DNA from: Pseudomonadota bacterium
GTDB lineage: Bacteria; Pseudomonadota; Alphaproteobacteria; Rhizobiales; Devosiaceae
Direction of reading: 5' to 3'
Assembly (NCBI GenBank): GCA_023393475.1
Contig: JAEWLC010000018.1
Location: 1-20,972, forward strand
Length of the DNA stretch: 20,972 nucleotides
In this document: positions 20,850-20,972 of the stretch, one piece after another
Position numbering within the stretch: position 1 is the first letter of the stretch
Layout: each line of letters starts with the position of its first letter
The notes under the pieces: generated by a model
The model's input: the letters and a program-made list of their open reading frames with translations, nothing else
The model's database searches: none
What the model was told of the DNA's origin: nothing
Position numbers and translations under genes: made by a program

Positions 20850-20885
20850 CGGACCGTTCGCGAGTGGCAACCGTTCGCGAGTAGC
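20837..20885. repeat. Three tandem copies of CGTTCGCGARTRGC across the kinase stop codon
   Basis: Copies lie at 20837-20850, 20855-20868 and 20872-20885 (CGTTCGCGAATAGC, CGTTCGCGAGTGGC, CGTTCGCGAGTAGC), with periods of 18 and 17 nt. The first holds the last codons and the TAG of the kinase gene; the others lie downstream. They look like tandem duplications of the gene's end. Confidence 0.7.
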
Positions 20886-20940
20886 AGGCTGGCGCACCGG
20901 CGGGCTGCACTTCTGTCGCTGACCTCCCCCACCCACCGCC

Positions 20941-20965
20941 GTCATTCCCGCGAAAGCGGGAACCC
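20941..20965. repeat. REP-like palindrome GTCATTCCCGCGAAAGCGGG
   Basis: Same dispersed palindrome as at 1-24 and 2084-2160, here reading GTCATTCCCGCGAAAGCGGG then AACCC. It lies near the window end, after the kinase gene. I see no gene between 20850 and 20972. Confidence 0.75.
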
Positions 20966-20972
20966 AGTGGGA

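Noticed and set aside
18138..20945. A 935-codon open frame on the minus strand, opposite the PAS/kinase gene
   Set aside because: The translation is a Gly/Asp/Arg/Glu-rich stretch with no domain. The plus-strand frame has clear PAS and kinase motifs. Long antisense frames are expected in high-GC genes because the reverse of common codons rarely gives stops.

Overview
The window is about 21 kb of high-GC bacterial chromosome with ordinary housekeeping content. It most likely comes from an alphaproteobacterium of the Hyphomicrobiales, possibly Devosia or a relative. This rests on gene content: a hisS-hisZ-hisG operon with short HisG plus HisZ, a tRNA-His with discriminator A73, DUF1127-type mini-proteins, an Mrp protein without the C-terminal CxxC, and scattered GTCAT-CCCGCGAAAGCGGG palindromes. 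No transposase, integrase, phage gene or CRISPR array is visible. The genus is inference and the class is well supported.

Layout. Positions 1-5136 (+ strand) carry an aromatic/aspartate-type aminotransferase, a small transaldolase, an Mrp/ApbC P-loop ATPase coupled to a GNAT acetyltransferase, and a GH1 beta-glucosidase behind a LacI-type operator and a candidate promoter. A DUF3592 membrane protein (5225-6085) converges, with a 2-nt gap, on a minus-strand operon hisS-hisZ-hisG-TSUP permease (10095 down to 6088). All junctions in that operon are overlapping stop/start codons. HisZ and short HisG together form the ATP phosphoribosyltransferase that opens histidine biosynthesis, and HisS charges tRNA-His, so the operon links making the amino acid to using it.

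Positions 10100-11440 hold a run of very small plus-strand ORFs (20, 72, 75 and perhaps 52 codons). Each is followed by a perfect hairpin, and two look like DUF1127 proteins. The run ends at a pair of inverted REP-like elements. Next come tag (3-methyladenine DNA glycosylase I, minus), a divergent single-domain response regulator, a secreted L,D-transpeptidase, and a TadG-like protein with a von Willebrand A domain and a cysteine-rich insertion. These converge on three minus-strand genes: a 74-aa unknown, a secreted DUF2147 protein and an AAA ATPase.

The last part has a short-chain dehydrogenase-like protein that lacks the catalytic Tyr, a minus-strand tRNA-His(GTG) with a clear promoter, and a 937-aa PAS/histidine-kinase-like protein.

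The two observations most worth following are these. First, the HisRS and the tRNA-His (G1:U72, A73, no possible G-1:C73 pair) match the divergent alphaproteobacterial histidine identity system. Second, the 937-aa kinase has Gln in place of the H-box His and also has degenerate N, G1 and G2 boxes, so it is probably a pseudokinase or scaffold. I do not see a clearly new multi-gene system. The mini-ORF/hairpin array is the least explained structure.
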